Shown here piece by piece: positions 9,010 through 17,967 of a DNA stretch of 64,000 bases. The DNA is from Cellvibrio sp. UBA7671 (GTDB lineage: Bacteria; Pseudomonadota; Gammaproteobacteria; Pseudomonadales; Cellvibrionaceae). The stretch covers positions 248,001 to 312,000 of the forward strand of contig DLHJ01000002.1 in assembly GCA_002483145.1 (NCBI GenBank), given 5' to 3'. The position numbers and the translations under genes were made by a program. The first letter of the stretch is position 1, and the number at the start of each line of letters is the position of its first letter. Under the pieces are notes generated by a model. The model searched no databases. It worked only from the letters and a program-made list of their open reading frames with translations, and had not been told where the DNA came from.

Positions 9010-9318
9010 TTAGGGAAGGATCTGGAGTATTTCCAATCCTATTACATAACCCCCAGCCTCATTAGTCGTTACCCGAGCTACTCTTGTTTTTGCTTTCAAG
9101 GTTGGGCTGTGGCCATGGTCAGAAGAAACCTCCACCTCTGCCTCGGTACCAACTTCAAGACTTTTTTTAGTCTCCACCTGTAGTCCGCCGCCACTTAAGT
9201 CAAGGCATAGACCCTCTATGATGTCCGATGAAGCAGCCAATTTGGCATTCAAGGGCGCGCCGATTTTCATACGGATGAAATCGCGCTTTTCGCTGTAAGG
9301 CTTATCGTTAATCCCCAT
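9010..9318 (-). CDS. PilZ-domain protein
   Basis: This 102-residue single-domain PilZ protein is expected to bind cyclic di-GMP and act as a small effector or adaptor in the cytoplasm. The two hallmark motifs are present: RxxxR (Arg12 to Arg16, RDFIR) and DxSxxG (Asp40 to Gly45, DLSGGG). The start is the ATG with GAGGAA upstream; a longer in-frame version of 143 codons reads through that site and is less likely. It has no N-terminal YcgR or catalytic domain. The neighbour fdxA is on the same strand, but a terminator between them separates the genes. Its partner cannot be named. Confidence 0.9.
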   Translation of the reverse strand: MGINDKPYSEKRDFIRMKIGAPLNAKLAASSDIIEGLCLDLSGGGLQVETKKSLEVGTEAEVEVSSDHGHSPTLKAKTRVARVTTNEAGGYVIGLEILQILP

Positions 9319-9510
9319 AGCTTGTTCCTCGTTATTGGTTGTTGTGTTCGTTATTGGTACTGGTGGGTTGTTTGATCTGAAGAAATCCAAATCCCACTGC
9401 TTGTGGCGATGGTCTAACCTAAACACAACTGAGTGTAGCACAGCCCCCCAAATAGCCAGAGTTCAGTGAGGGATTTCTGCGTGCTAACAGTGTTACAAAC
9501 AAGCGGCGAA

Positions 9511-9537
9511 AAAAAACCGCGCAGGGCGCGGTTTTTT
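9511..9537 (-). terminator. Intrinsic terminator of fdxA
   Basis: A 12-bp stem (AAAAAACCGCGC/GCGCGGTTTTTT) with a 3-base loop lies downstream of the fdxA stop. Because the stem ends in A/T runs it could work in either direction. Confidence 0.85.
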
Positions 9538-9564
9538 ATAGCTACTGGTTTGGACTCTGTGCAA

Positions 9565-9888
9565 TTAACGCTCAAGGTACTGGAGTTTGCCTGGCACTCC
9601 ATCCCATTCTTCCGCATCAGCGGGAGAGTCTTTGATCTCGGTAATATTTGGCCAGACCTGTGCCAGCTCGGCGTTCAGCTCCAGGAATACCGCTTGGTCT
9701 TCTGGTAATTCATCTTCCGAGAAGATGGCGCCAACCGGGCATTCAGGTTCACACAATGCACAATCGATACACTCGTCCGGGTGAATCACCAAAAAATTGG
9801 GGCCTTCGTAAAAGCAATCAACCGGGCAGACTTCAACGCAGTCTGTGTGCTTACATTTGATGCAATTTTCCCCAACTACAAACGTCAT
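9565..9888 (-). CDS. fdxA: 7Fe ferredoxin FdxA
   Basis: This 107-residue ferredoxin is predicted to carry one [3Fe-4S] and one [4Fe-4S] cluster and serve as a small cytoplasmic electron carrier. The cysteine pattern is typical of the Azotobacter FdI/FdxA family: [18 protein letters not shown] near residues 8-25 and [12 protein letters not shown] near residues 38-49. The C-terminal half is acidic with conserved [12 protein letters not shown] start at the [12 protein letters not shown], which gives the usual family length of 107; an in-frame start 12 codons earlier has no support. It lies downstream of mutS on the same strand with about 230 bases between, an arrangement common in gammaproteobacteria. 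Confidence 0.95.
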   Translation of the reverse strand: MTFVVGENCIKCKHTDCVEVCPVDCFYEGPNFLVIHPDECIDCALCEPECPVGAIFSEDELPEDQAVFLELNAELAQVWPNITEIKDSPADAEEWDGVPGKLQYLER

Positions 9889-10115
9889 AGGAGACTCCCA
9901 CAAGTAACAGAATTCGATAGTCAATGCGCCAGCTCAATCTGACGCAACGCAAGAGCGCGCATTCTAAACAGCCAAATCCGGTTTGGGTAGGCTTTTTGCT
10001 TTGAATCACCCTCGAAAAACCATCATTTATGCTCGAAAAAGCGTAGTTGAGAATCGTTCTTTTTGAATACCGATTTGGGTGATAACGCATATTGAGCGTA
10101 TCTATACCCACGCTG

Positions 10116-12755
10116 TTATTTTCCGCGCGAATAAAGTTCTTTTAATCGGTATAAATGCTCCAGTGCTTCGCGTGGAGTCAGGTTGTCCGGGTTAATTTTC
10201 TTGAGTGCATCCAACACTGGGTTGGGTAACGCATCAAATAAACCGGACTGCGCGGGAGAATCGACCAGCACCGATGCAGATGCACCCACGTTAACCGGAT
10301 CAGTCAATAACACCGGTGCAGGTGCTGATTTAATCGAATGCGGATGTTCGCCATTTTCCAGCAGATGCAACTGTTGCTGCGCTTCCGCCAATACTTGTGC
10401 AGGAATACCTGCAAGTTTTGCCACCTGCAAACCATAACTTTTGCTGGCAGGCCCTTCCTGTACTTTATGCAGGAACACAATATTGTCTTTGTGTTCGGTT
10501 GCATTCAAATGCACGTTGGCTATACCCGTCACGGTTTCCGGCAGCGTGGTGATTTCAAAATAATGTGTAGCGAATAATGTAAAAGCTCGCACTTTTTCGG
10601 CGAGGTGTTTGGCGCAAGCCCAGGCGAGTGACAGACCATCAAAGGTGCTGGTACCGCGCCCGATTTCATCCATCAACACCAAACTGCGCTCGGTGGCGTT
10701 ATGCAAAATATTGGCGGTTTCGGTCATCTCCACCATAAAGGTAGAGCGACCACCAGCCAAATCATCGGCTGAACCAATGCGGGTAAAAATGCGGTCAACA
10801 ATTCCAATTGTCGCTTTTTGCGCAGGCACAAAACTGCCGATGTGTGCGAGCAGTGTGATCAACGCTGCCTGCCGCATATAAGTCGATTTACCACCCATAT
10901 TCGGGCCTGTGATGATGAGCATGTGGCGCTGCGGATTAAATTCAAGATCGTTCGGCACAAAGGGTGCCGATGTAACTTGTTCCACAACGGGATGGCGCCC
11001 GCCAATAATATTAATGCCTGCGCGCAAGGATAATTCCGGCTTACAAAACCCGAGCGCATCGGCGCGTTCTGCGAGTGTGGCGAGCACATCCAATTCGGCA
11101 ACGGCAGCAGCTGAATCCTGCAATGGAATTAATTGCACATTCAAAATATCAATCAATTCTTCGTAGAGCGCTTTTTCGCGCGCGAGTGCACGGCTTTGCG
11201 CTGACAGCGCTTTATCTTCAAATTCTTTTAATTCGGGAGTGATGTAACGCTCGGCATTTTTTAAGGTTTGGCGACGAATATAATCCGCTGGTGCTTTTTC
11301 CGATTGCGCCGTTGTCAATTCAATAAAATAACCGTGCACACGGTTGTAACCAACTTTTAATGTCGGGATACCCGTGCGCTCACGTTCACGTGTTTCCAAA
11401 TCTAATAAATACTGGCCCGCATTCGTGCTGATATTGCGCAGGTCATCCAGCTCGGCATCGTAACCTTCGGCGATAACACCGCCATCGCGAATCACCACTG
11501 GCGGGTTTTCAATAATCGCGCGCGATAACAACTCTACCAAATCAGGAAAGGTCGAAATTTGCTGCGCGAGATTTTTTAACTGCGATGAATTTTTATGAGC
11601 TAACTCATTCTGTAATTCAGGATAGGTGCCTATCGACATCAACAAGCGCGATAAATCGCGCGGGCGCGCTGAGCGCAATGCAAGGCGACCAAGGATGCGC
11701 TCCATATCACCGACACGTTTTAAAATGCCATTAAAAATTTCAAACGCATAATTGTGTTGTAACTCAGCGATCGCATCCTGCCGGCCAATTAATAAATCCA
11801 GATCGCGCAGTGGGCGATTCAACCAGCGGCGCAATAAACGGCTACCCATGCTGGTAGCGGCGCGATTTAATACAGAAAATAAAGTGTGTTCATCACCGCC
11901 CGTTAAATTGATATCGAGCTCCAAATTGCGACGAGTTGCTGCATCCATAATGACCGCTTCATCGCGGTTCTCATGCGCAAGGCTGCGCACATGGGGCAGC
12001 GCAGTGCGCTGGGTTTCGCGCGCGTAACTTAATAAACAACCGGCAGCACAGAGTGCAGTTTTTAAATGGTCGCAACCAAACCCCGCTAAATCTTTGGTGG
12101 AAAATTGTTGAATTAACAACCGCTCGGCGGTTTCCAAATCAAATTCCCAAGGGCCGCGGCGACGTAAACCTTTGCGATTTTCTACCAATGCAGGCGTTGT
12201 GATGTGATCGCTAATCAATAATTCCGCGGGACTCAAACGCTGCAATTCCCCCAGCGCCGATTCCAAACCTTCAACTTCCAAGACCAGAAAACGACCGCTG
12301 GCCATATCCAGTGATGCGATTCCGAACGTCTCACCAGATTGATGCAACGCCACTAACAAATTATCGCGCCGTGAATCCAGCAGCGCCTCATCGCTCACGG
12401 TACCCGGAGTCACAATGCGCATCACTTTGCGTTCAACTGGCCCCTTGCTGGTTGCGGGGTCGCCAATTTGTTCGCACACAGCGACAGACACACCTTCTTT
12501 CACCAGTTTGGCGAGGTAGCCATCGGCCGAATGAAATGGGATTCCCGCCATAGGGATTGGTTCACCATTGGACTTTCCGCGTGCAGTGAGGGTGATATCC
12601 AGTATCTCCGAAGCGCGTTTGGCATCGTCAAAAAACAGCTCGTAAAAATCCCCCATGCGATAAAACACCATCTCGTCTTTATGCTGGGCTTTGATGCGCA
12701 GATATTGCTGCATCATAGGTGTGTGATTATCGTTGGCTTCGATGGTATTGGACAT
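10116..12755 (-). CDS. mutS: DNA mismatch repair protein MutS
   Basis: This 879-residue MutS is the mismatch-recognition ATPase that starts methyl-directed repair together with MutL. The mismatch-contacting Phe-x-Glu motif is FYE at residues 37-39. The ATPase domain has a Walker [10 protein letters not shown] near residue 630 and a Walker B/signature [12 protein letters not shown], followed by the His loop FATHYFE. The C-terminal dimerisation helices are present. I chose the internal start [19 protein letters not shown] because it matches the usual N-terminus of the family. Neither this start nor the one 12 codons upstream has a convincing ribosome-binding site. The gene has its own region, separated from the TauE permease upstream by a terminator. 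Confidence 0.97.
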   Translation of the reverse strand: MSNTIEANDNHTPMMQQYLRIKAQHKDEMVFYRMGDFYELFFDDAKRASEILDITLTARGKSNGEPIPMAGIPFHSADGYLAKLVKEGVSVAVCEQIGDPATSKGPVERKVMRIVTPGTVSDEALLDSRRDNLLVALHQSGETFGIASLDMASGRFLVLEVEGLESALGELQRLSPAELLISDHITTPALVENRKGLRRRGPWEFDLETAERLLIQQFSTKDLAGFGCDHLKTALCAAGCLLSYARETQRTALPHVRSLAHENRDEAVIMDAATRRNLELDINLTGGDEHTLFSVLNRAATSMGSRLLRRWLNRPLRDLDLLIGRQDAIAELQHNYAFEIFNGILKRVGDMERILGRLALRSARPRDLSRLLMSIGTYPELQNELAHKNSSQLKNLAQQISTFPDLVELLSRAIIENPPVVIRDGGVIAEGYDAELDDLRNISTNAGQYLLDLETRERERTGIPTLKVGYNRVHGYFIELTTAQSEKAPADYIRRQTLKNAERYITPELKEFEDKALSAQSRALAREKALYEELIDILNVQLIPLQDSAAAVAELDVLATLAERADALGFCKPELSLRAGINIIGGRHPVVEQVTSAPFVPNDLEFNPQRHMLIITGPNMGGKSTYMRQAALITLLAHIGSFVPAQKATIGIVDRIFTRIGSADDLAGGRSTFMVEMTETANILHNATERSLVLMDEIGRGTSTFDGLSLAWACAKHLAEKVRAFTLFATHYFEITTLPETVTGIANVHLNATEHKDNIVFLHKVQEGPASKSYGLQVAKLAGIPAQVLAEAQQQLHLLENGEHPHSIKSAPAPVLLTDPVNVGASASVLVDSPAQSGLFDALPNPVLDALKKINPDNLTPREALEHLYRLKELYSRGK

Positions 12756-12823
12756 GGAGGTGACCGCTGGAAGTGGAAAACTGGCGGGCATTCTACGGGA
12801 TTCGCTGGTCTATCAAAACCCTA

Positions 12824-12860
12824 AACAAAAACGGCAGGGTTATACAACAACCTGCCGTTT
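12824..12860 (-). terminator. Terminator of the TauE/SafE gene
   Basis: A 10-bp stem (AAACGGCAGG with CCTGCCGTTT) with a 12-base loop is followed on the minus strand by TTTTGTTT. It separates the permease gene from mutS. Confidence 0.8.
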
Positions 12861-12882
12861 GTTGGTTTTTTGAGCGTGTTTA

Positions 12883-13842
12883 TCAACCGATAAGCGCCTT
12901 ATAGAGATTAAACACTGATATCCCGCTAATCAGTAATCCCACCAAAATCAGTAAGGTTCTGGTCGAAAACTTTTTGCACGCATAGGCCGCAAAAGGTGCT
13001 GCGAATAACCCGCCTACAATCAGGCCTGCAACCACATGCCAGATAGTTTCATCGACCAAAATAAACAGCGATGCAGCGCTGGTCAGGGTGAGGAAGAATT
13101 CAGCAAAGTTTACCGAGCCAATCGTGGTGCGCGGGTCATGGCCTGTGCCGACCAGTGTGGTGGTAACCACAGGTCCCCAGCCGCCGCCGCCCGAGGTATC
13201 TACAAATCCACCTACCAGCGCCAATTTGGCAACGTGTTTAGGTTCTTCTTTGCGGGTGGCTATGTGTTTACGGAAGGCTTTGCTCAATACGTAAACGCCC
13301 ATCAACAATAAATATACGGTGATAAAGGGTTTGAGGATTTTGCCATCCACTTGTGTAACCAGCAGTGCGCCCAGTAGGCCGCCGATAATGCCGGGCACCA
13401 ACAGGCGTACAAAAAGCTTTTTATTCACATTGCCGAATTTTGCGTGAGTAATTCCCGATATGCCGGTCGTAAATACCTCTGCCATGTGAACAGATGCGGT
13501 AGCAAGCGCAGGGGACGCTCCAGTCGCTAATAAAAAACTGGTAGAGGTCAAGCCATAAGCCATGCCTAATGCGCCATCGACAATTTGCGCCAGCAGACCG
13601 ACCAGTAATGCATTCCAGAACATGGAATCATCCAGTGTGGTTTTAATGGTGGTAACACCGTCATCCCAACTGTTGCCAAATACTTGCGCCACACCAAACC
13701 CAACCAGACTGATTAAGGTCAGTATCGCAAACCAGACTGCAGTACGAATAACGGGATGATTTTTTTCTACTGGAGGTATGCCCAGTGCCTCATGTTCCTG
13801 ATTGACGGGGCTATCAGATAAATCAAGGTTGCGGATTTTCAT
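12883..13842 (-). CDS. TauE/SafE family membrane permease
   Basis: This 319-residue inner-membrane protein of the TauE/SafE (DUF81) family has members linked to export of sulfite, sulfoacetate or other small organic anions. After about 32 polar residues there are some eight hydrophobic segments. Family marks include DGALGMAYG near residue 88, the internal repeat around GGFVDTSGGGGWGP near residues 210-225, and the glycine-rich VPGIIGGLLGALL. A GTTATAAGC half-site, also seen at the sulfur genes of the window, lies 120 bases upstream at 13962-13970. This suggests sulfur control and a sulfur oxyanion as the substrate; that is inference. The gene is transcribed alone. Confidence 0.85.
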   Translation of the reverse strand: MKIRNLDLSDSPVNQEHEALGIPPVEKNHPVIRTAVWFAILTLISLVGFGVAQVFGNSWDDGVTTIKTTLDDSMFWNALLVGLLAQIVDGALGMAYGLTSTSFLLATGASPALATASVHMAEVFTTGISGITHAKFGNVNKKLFVRLLVPGIIGGLLGALLVTQVDGKILKPFITVYLLLMGVYVLSKAFRKHIATRKEEPKHVAKLALVGGFVDTSGGGGWGPVVTTTLVGTGHDPRTTIGSVNFAEFFLTLTSAASLFILVDETIWHVVAGLIVGGLFAAPFAAYACKKFSTRTLLILVGLLISGISVFNLYKALIG

Positions 13843-14098
13843 TATATTTTCCAGTTGTCTGGTTGGTCACGATGGAGCTATTGATCGCTTTGCGAAAGTG
13901 GCTGCATCCTATCCAGTCATATCTAATCTGGGAAATACCAAGTTCTTATGTGCTTATAACTTTCTGTGCGCACATGTTTGGTTCTAAGCAAAGACCAAAA
14001 TAATCTTTTTAGATTTTCAGTCTGCCTTCTAGTATTAAATCCAGCTCACGTGAGTCATCTATAGCTACATACTTATCAGCAACCCAAAGGAGGTAATA
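13843..14098. promoter_or_regulatory. Divergent promoter region with GTTATAAGC half-site
   Basis: The region separates the TauE permease (minus) from the peroxiredoxin (plus). On the minus strand GTTATAAGC (13962-13970) is followed 31 bases later by TATGAC, a possible -10. The same 9-base element occurs at three other sites in this window (26.7, 28.5 and 49.9 kb). A strong AAAGGAGGT ribosome-binding site precedes the peroxiredoxin. Confidence 0.5.
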
Positions 14099-14737
14099 AT
14101 GAGTTTACGTTTAGGCGATGAAGCACCGGACTTTACCCAGGAATCCACCCAGGGTCCTATTAGTTTGCACCAGTGGCTGGGCAATAGCTGGGGCGTGTTG
14201 TTTTCACATCCGGCAGATTTCACTCCCGTGTGCACAACCGAGTTAGGATTGACGGCAAAATTGAAAGAGGATTTTGCCAAGCGCAATGTCAAGGCCATCG
14301 CATTGAGTGTTGATCCGGTAGATTCACACAACCGCTGGATTAACGACATCAACGAAACCCAATTAACCCAAGTGAATTTTCCGATTCTGGCTGACGCTGA
14401 TCGCAAGGTCGCAACCCTGTACGACATGATCCATCCCAACGCTAACGCGACATTAACTGTGCGTTCATTGTTTATTATTGATCCGGCGAAAAAAATCCGT
14501 TTGATCATTACTTATCCAGCAAGCACCGGTAGAAATTTTGATGAAATTTTGCGTGTGATAGATTCATTGCAATTGACTGAGCATCACAAAGTGGCAACGC
14601 CGGGTAATTGGAAATCCGGTGACGATGTGGTGATTGTTCCTGCACTGCAAGATCCGGAAGAAATCGCGCGCGGTTTCCCCAAAGGCTATAAAGTTGTTAA
14701 ACCCTATTTGCGGTTAACGCCGGATCCGCGTGCGTAA
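14099..14737 (+). CDS. 1-Cys peroxiredoxin (Prx6-type)
   Basis: This 212-residue cytoplasmic peroxiredoxin of the 1-Cys/Prx6 group reduces hydrogen peroxide or organic hydroperoxides. The peroxidatic site is HPADFTPVCTTE with Cys45. The C-terminal extension with PGNWKSGDDVVIVPAL and the RGFPKGYKVVKPYLR end is the mark of the Prx6 subgroup. There is no second conserved Cys, in line with a 1-Cys mechanism. AAAGGAGGT upstream gives a strong start. A long hairpin terminator follows at 14775. No signal peptide is seen. Confidence 0.93.
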   Translation: MSLRLGDEAPDFTQESTQGPISLHQWLGNSWGVLFSHPADFTPVCTTELGLTAKLKEDFAKRNVKAIALSVDPVDSHNRWINDINETQLTQVNFPILADADRKVATLYDMIHPNANATLTVRSLFIIDPAKKIRLIITYPASTGRNFDEILRVIDSLQLTEHHKVATPGNWKSGDDVVIVPALQDPEEIARGFPKGYKVVKPYLRLTPDPRA

Positions 14738-14774
14738 TTCATCTGGTCAAAGCTCCGCGACGGGCAACCAATAC

Positions 14775-14811
14775 AACGACAAAGGCGCTGGAAGCGCCTT
14801 TGTCGTTTTTG
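14775..14811 (+). terminator. Strong terminator of the peroxiredoxin gene
   Basis: A perfect 15-bp stem (AACGACAAAGGCGCT with its complement) closes a 3-base loop and is followed by TTTT. Its position argues that the next gene starts after it, at 14850, not at the in-frame codon at 14730. Confidence 0.9.
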
Positions 14812-14849
14812 TATTTTATTTTTCCAATTTTCTTGGGTTGCGCAAAATT

Positions 14850-15413
14850 ATGACAACAAAATATATCGTTGATGCCAATTACCGTTTTATCGCGGCTTAT
14901 CAAGAGGTCAATGCGCGCATTAACCAACGTCAACAAGCGCTGGCGTTGTACGTCACGCTAGTCGTAAGTTTGTTGGCGGCGTTAGTCGCACTTAAACCCG
15001 GCGCGGGTGGGGCAGATGTACCGGTTGAATGGTTGATCGCCGGGTTTCCGGTTGCCTCGATCTGCCTGGCTTTTTTAAATTATAAAGCCGAGCGGGCGAT
15101 TACCAATTTGCGCCGCTTTCTCTCGGCGCTGGAGCAATTAAATAACGCGCACGATGAATTGCCCAGTTATAACACTCACCCAACTTGGGCGCAGGGCGCC
15201 AACAAGGCGCGGCGCTTTCACGATTACGCCAGTGCGGTTCTGGTGGCAGGGGGAAATGTCATTGGCTTGGGTGCAGTTGTTAAAATTTATCCCGAGCGCA
15301 TTGCAGAGACACCGCTTGCGCTCTGGTTGTCGATTGCCATCGCGGTTATTTCACTGGTTATTTTATTAGTGACACCGCACTGGAGTTACAAACCGGAACT
15401 GCAGGATAAATAA
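14850..15413 (+). CDS. Small polytopic membrane protein, function unknown
   Basis: I do not recognise this 187-residue protein. It has four hydrophobic segments: LALYVTLVVSLLAALVAL (about 30-47), a second near 62-80, a third near 130-150 and a fourth near 160-180. A charged, Arg-rich loop lies between segments two and three. The N-terminal 25 residues are polar. I start at the ATG after the terminator hairpin; the in-frame codon at 14730 would make the protein begin inside the peroxiredoxin gene and read through the hairpin. The ribosome-binding site is weak. Nothing in the context indicates a function. Confidence 0.65.
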   Translation: MTTKYIVDANYRFIAAYQEVNARINQRQQALALYVTLVVSLLAALVALKPGAGGADVPVEWLIAGFPVASICLAFLNYKAERAITNLRRFLSALEQLNNAHDELPSYNTHPTWAQGANKARRFHDYASAVLVAGGNVIGLGAVVKIYPERIAETPLALWLSIAIAVISLVILLVTPHWSYKPELQDK

Positions 15414-15813
15414 ATTTATTTCCGGGCAAGCCGGTGGCAATTAAGGCTGTTGGCTTGCCGGATAACACATAGCTAATGCGATCGCTTGCCTGTTTACTTT
15501 TCCACAATCCCGCCAGCTACGCAAAAAAACCGCCTGCTGAGAAATCAACAGAGTGGTTGCTTATTTAACAGCACGGCGCACCTGTTTTTTTTCATGCAAC
15601 AAAAACCTGTAATTCTCCGTTCAATATTTCTATTGATTTCAACAGTTTATAAAAAATAAAACGATTGCATCACTCTGGCATAGATGCTGCTAAATAGCTC
15701 TTAACAGAGAGCCATTGCTGCAGTACACAATGCTGATTAATGGCTCGCTCATCGTTGTAATTTCTGTCGCCACAAGCGGCTTCTGTTGACCCGATAAGGG
15801 TAGGGAGAAATTT
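15414..15813 (+). other. Intergenic region before tonB
   Basis: This 400-base region has no convincing gene. An imperfect hairpin (GGCAAGCC at 15425 with GGCTTGCC at 15442) follows the membrane-protein gene but lacks a T-run. The tonB promoter should lie in the AT-rich part around 15600-15740. I could not recognise a Fur box. Confidence 0.35.
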
Positions 15814-16590
15814 ATGAGTGCCCGTGCATACTCTGAACCGCATCATTATGATCGCCGCCATGCGCGCAACTTGTTGCGTAACACCGTGCCTGCACCGGTC
15901 GCACGTAGATCAGCGGAAATTATTACGCTGATACCGCGCGAATTTAACCGCGACAAACAAATCGAATTGGTTTATCCACCAAAATACAAAGGTGCATTAA
16001 GCACGCTTGCGCTGTTGTTAATTGTTGGATTGCACTTTGCAACGTTTGCGTATTTTTATTTCAAACCGGAAGCGCCCATTACCCAAGCGGAAATTCCACC
16101 TATGACGGTAGAGTTATATCGCCCTTCGGTTGAGCCGCCACCTCCACCGCCCAAGGAAGAGCTTCCACCTCCACCACCAAAAGTGGAAAAACCCAAACCG
16201 GTAGAAAAACCAAAACCGAAACCAGTAGAACCAACACCGGTTCCTGTGGTTGAGAAAGTCGTTGAGCCACCGCCACCTGTTGCTCCGCCACCACCACCGC
16301 CAGTGACTCCTGCAACGGCTAATCCGGGTTACTTGCGTAACCCTGCACCGGAATATCCAGAGCAAGCAGTAGAGCGCGGTTGGGAAGGTACAGTGATTTT
16401 AAATGTGCATGTATTGGGTAACGGCAAACCATCCAGTGTGGAAATCAAAACATCCAGTGGCCGTAAAGTGCTGGATACCGCCGCGATTCAAACCGTAAAA
16501 CGCTGGTCATTTGTCCCAGCCAAACAGGGCGAAACACCCATCGATTCCTGGGTTGAAGTGCCGATTGATTTCAAACTTTCCAATACCTGA
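15814..16590 (+). CDS. tonB: Energy transducer TonB
   Basis: This 258-residue TonB carries energy from the ExbB-ExbD motor to outer-membrane receptors. It has an unusually long cytoplasmic N-terminus of about 60 residues rich in Arg and His, a single membrane segment (about 61-83), and a periplasmic Pro-rich spacer with PPPPPP and KPKPVEKPKPKP stretches (about 110-170). The C-terminal TonB domain (about 178-256) has YPEQAVERGWEG, the D-x-A-A motif and WSFVPAKQG. GGGAGA upstream supports the start. exbB and exbD follow, forming a tonB-exbB-exbD cluster that should serve the receptors in this window. A palindromic repeat sits between tonB and exbB. Confidence 0.95.
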   Translation: MSARAYSEPHHYDRRHARNLLRNTVPAPVARRSAEIITLIPREFNRDKQIELVYPPKYKGALSTLALLLIVGLHFATFAYFYFKPEAPITQAEIPPMTVELYRPSVEPPPPPPKEELPPPPPKVEKPKPVEKPKPKPVEPTPVPVVEKVVEPPPPVAPPPPPPVTPATANPGYLRNPAPEYPEQAVERGWEGTVILNVHVLGNGKPSSVEIKTSSGRKVLDTAAIQTVKRWSFVPAKQGETPIDSWVEVPIDFKLSNT

Positions 16591-16600
16591 TTGCATGTTT

Positions 16601-16663
16601 GTCACTCCTGCGAAAGCAGGAGTCCAGCAAGTTTTAATGGATGCCTGTGTGCACAGGTATGAC
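16601..16663. repeat. REP-like palindromic repeat, copy 1
   Basis: This 63-base element begins GTCACTCCTGCGAAAGCAGG and ends AGGTATGAC, with an internal hairpin (ACTCCTGC gaaa GCAGGAGT). It matches the architecture of the copy at 62705-62783: GTCA..CCTGCGAA..GCA at the left, TCCAG and GATGCCT in the middle, GGTATGAC at the right. It lies between tonB and exbB, where it could alter the relative amounts of the two products. Confidence 0.75.
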
Positions 16664-16719
16664 GGAGATGTAGTTGTAGAAATTTTTATTTATTCGTTAT
16701 TTTTTAAGGTGTATTTATC

Positions 16720-17457
16720 ATGTCTGAGTTGTACCAACATATCGTTGAATGGACCCTGTGGGCGCTGATCGCTTTTTCAATAATTACCTGGACGCTGATT
16801 GTAATCAAAGCGGTTCAACACATATTGCTGTCGCGCCAGAACCGTAGTTTTATCAAAACGTTTTGGAGCGCACCGGATTTGCATGCGGCAGCATCATTAG
16901 AAAAATATGTAGGTGCTACTGCCCGGGTTGCCGCAATTGGTTTCCAAACCTTGCGCAATGCGGACGCAAGCCCCGCAAATGATTTGGAGCACAGTTGGGA
17001 TCGCCAGGATTTACTGGAGCGTCATTTGCGCCAGCAAATCCAGAAAGAGCGCCGCTCATTGGAAAATGGTTTGGCGATCCTCGCATCTATCGGCAACACT
17101 GCGCCTTTCGTAGGGTTGTTCGGTACAGTGTTCGGCATTATTCAAGCGCTTACTGCAATTACCGCGAGCAAATCTGCCAGTATTGAAGTGGTTGCCGGCC
17201 CGATTGGTGAGGCGTTGATTGCAACCGGTATTGGTATTGCGGTCGCAGTTCCTTCAGTGCTTGCGTATAACTTTTTCTTGCGCCGTTTAAAATTAATTGC
17301 GGCCGATTTAGATGATTTTGCAACTGATTTTGTTAGCCTTGTCCAAAAAGCCGGTTTCCGTATCAAAGCAACTGCGCCAGTTATTAAAGCCGGCCAAGTA
17401 CAACCTCCGCGTGGCGATGCTGGCAAAACTGAAAACGGCAAAGAGGTATTTGCATAA
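16720..17457 (+). CDS. exbB: ExbB proton-channel subunit
   Basis: This 245-residue inner-membrane ExbB/MotA/TolQ family protein, with ExbD, forms the proton-driven motor for TonB. Three membrane segments are visible: near residues 10-30, 120-145 (around NTAPFVGLFGTVFGIIQAL) and 160-185 (IGEALIATGIGIAVAVPSVLAYN). The last two carry the conserved family residues lining the pore. A long cytoplasmic loop lies between segments one and two. AAGGTG upstream fits the start. Its stop overlaps the exbD start in a TAATG junction, so the two are translationally coupled. Confidence 0.95.
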   Translation: MSELYQHIVEWTLWALIAFSIITWTLIVIKAVQHILLSRQNRSFIKTFWSAPDLHAAASLEKYVGATARVAAIGFQTLRNADASPANDLEHSWDRQDLLERHLRQQIQKERRSLENGLAILASIGNTAPFVGLFGTVFGIIQALTAITASKSASIEVVAGPIGEALIATGIGIAVAVPSVLAYNFFLRRLKLIAADLDDFATDFVSLVQKAGFRIKATAPVIKAGQVQPPRGDAGKTENGKEVFA

Positions 17458-17873
17458 TGGCAATTTCCAGTGGTGGTGGCGATAGCGATGAAGTATTAAG
17501 TGAAATCAATATTACGCCCATGGTGGATGTAATGTTGGTGTTGCTGGTGGTGTTTATTATCACCGCACCGCTAATGACCAATGCAATAAAAGTAAACCTG
17601 CCGGATACGGATGTTACAGTGCAAATTGAGGAGCCGAAAAAACCGGTCGTTGTCAGTGTGGATGAGCAGGGTAGGATTTATCTTGATAAAGATGAATATT
17701 CGCTGGATGTGATTGAGAGCGAATTGGCCAGCCGAAAAGCATTGGATCATGAAATTCGTTTGAATTTGAATGCCGATGAAACCGTTCCCTACGGTACGGT
17801 TGCAAAATTGATGGTGCTTATCGAAAAGGCAGGTATACAACGCCTATCTTTTATAACTGAAAAGCAGAATTAA
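17457..17873 (+). CDS. exbD: ExbD biopolymer transport protein
   Basis: This 138-residue ExbD/TolR family protein is the partner of ExbB. It has a short cytoplasmic N-terminus, the motif INITPMVDVMLVLLVVFII with the essential membrane Asp near residue 24, one membrane segment, and a periplasmic domain with the conserved end VMVLIEKAGIQRLSFITE. Its ATG overlaps the exbB stop by one base. No terminator is evident behind it. Confidence 0.95.
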   Translation: MAISSGGGDSDEVLSEINITPMVDVMLVLLVVFIITAPLMTNAIKVNLPDTDVTVQIEEPKKPVVVSVDEQGRIYLDKDEYSLDVIESELASRKALDHEIRLNLNADETVPYGTVAKLMVLIEKAGIQRLSFITEKQN

Positions 17874-17967
17874 ATCGAAGCGACAATGATTTCGTCGTTT
17901 TTGACTAGAAAATATCAACAAGGATGTTGGTAGTATCATTTTTAGTATCCTATTGTAACTTCCTTGG

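Noticed and set aside
14730-14849. 40-codon N-terminal extension of the small membrane protein
   Set aside because: It would start inside the peroxiredoxin gene and include a 15-bp terminator hairpin; the residues encoded there are hairpin-derived.
15670-15861. 63-codon minus-strand frame before tonB
   Set aside because: It overlaps the tonB start and has no domain, no ribosome-binding site and no conserved pattern.
16100-16365. Long antisense frames within tonB, rich in Trp/Arg or Val/Gln
   Set aside because: They are mirror translations of the Pro-rich repeat of TonB; composition comes from the repeat, not from selection as protein.
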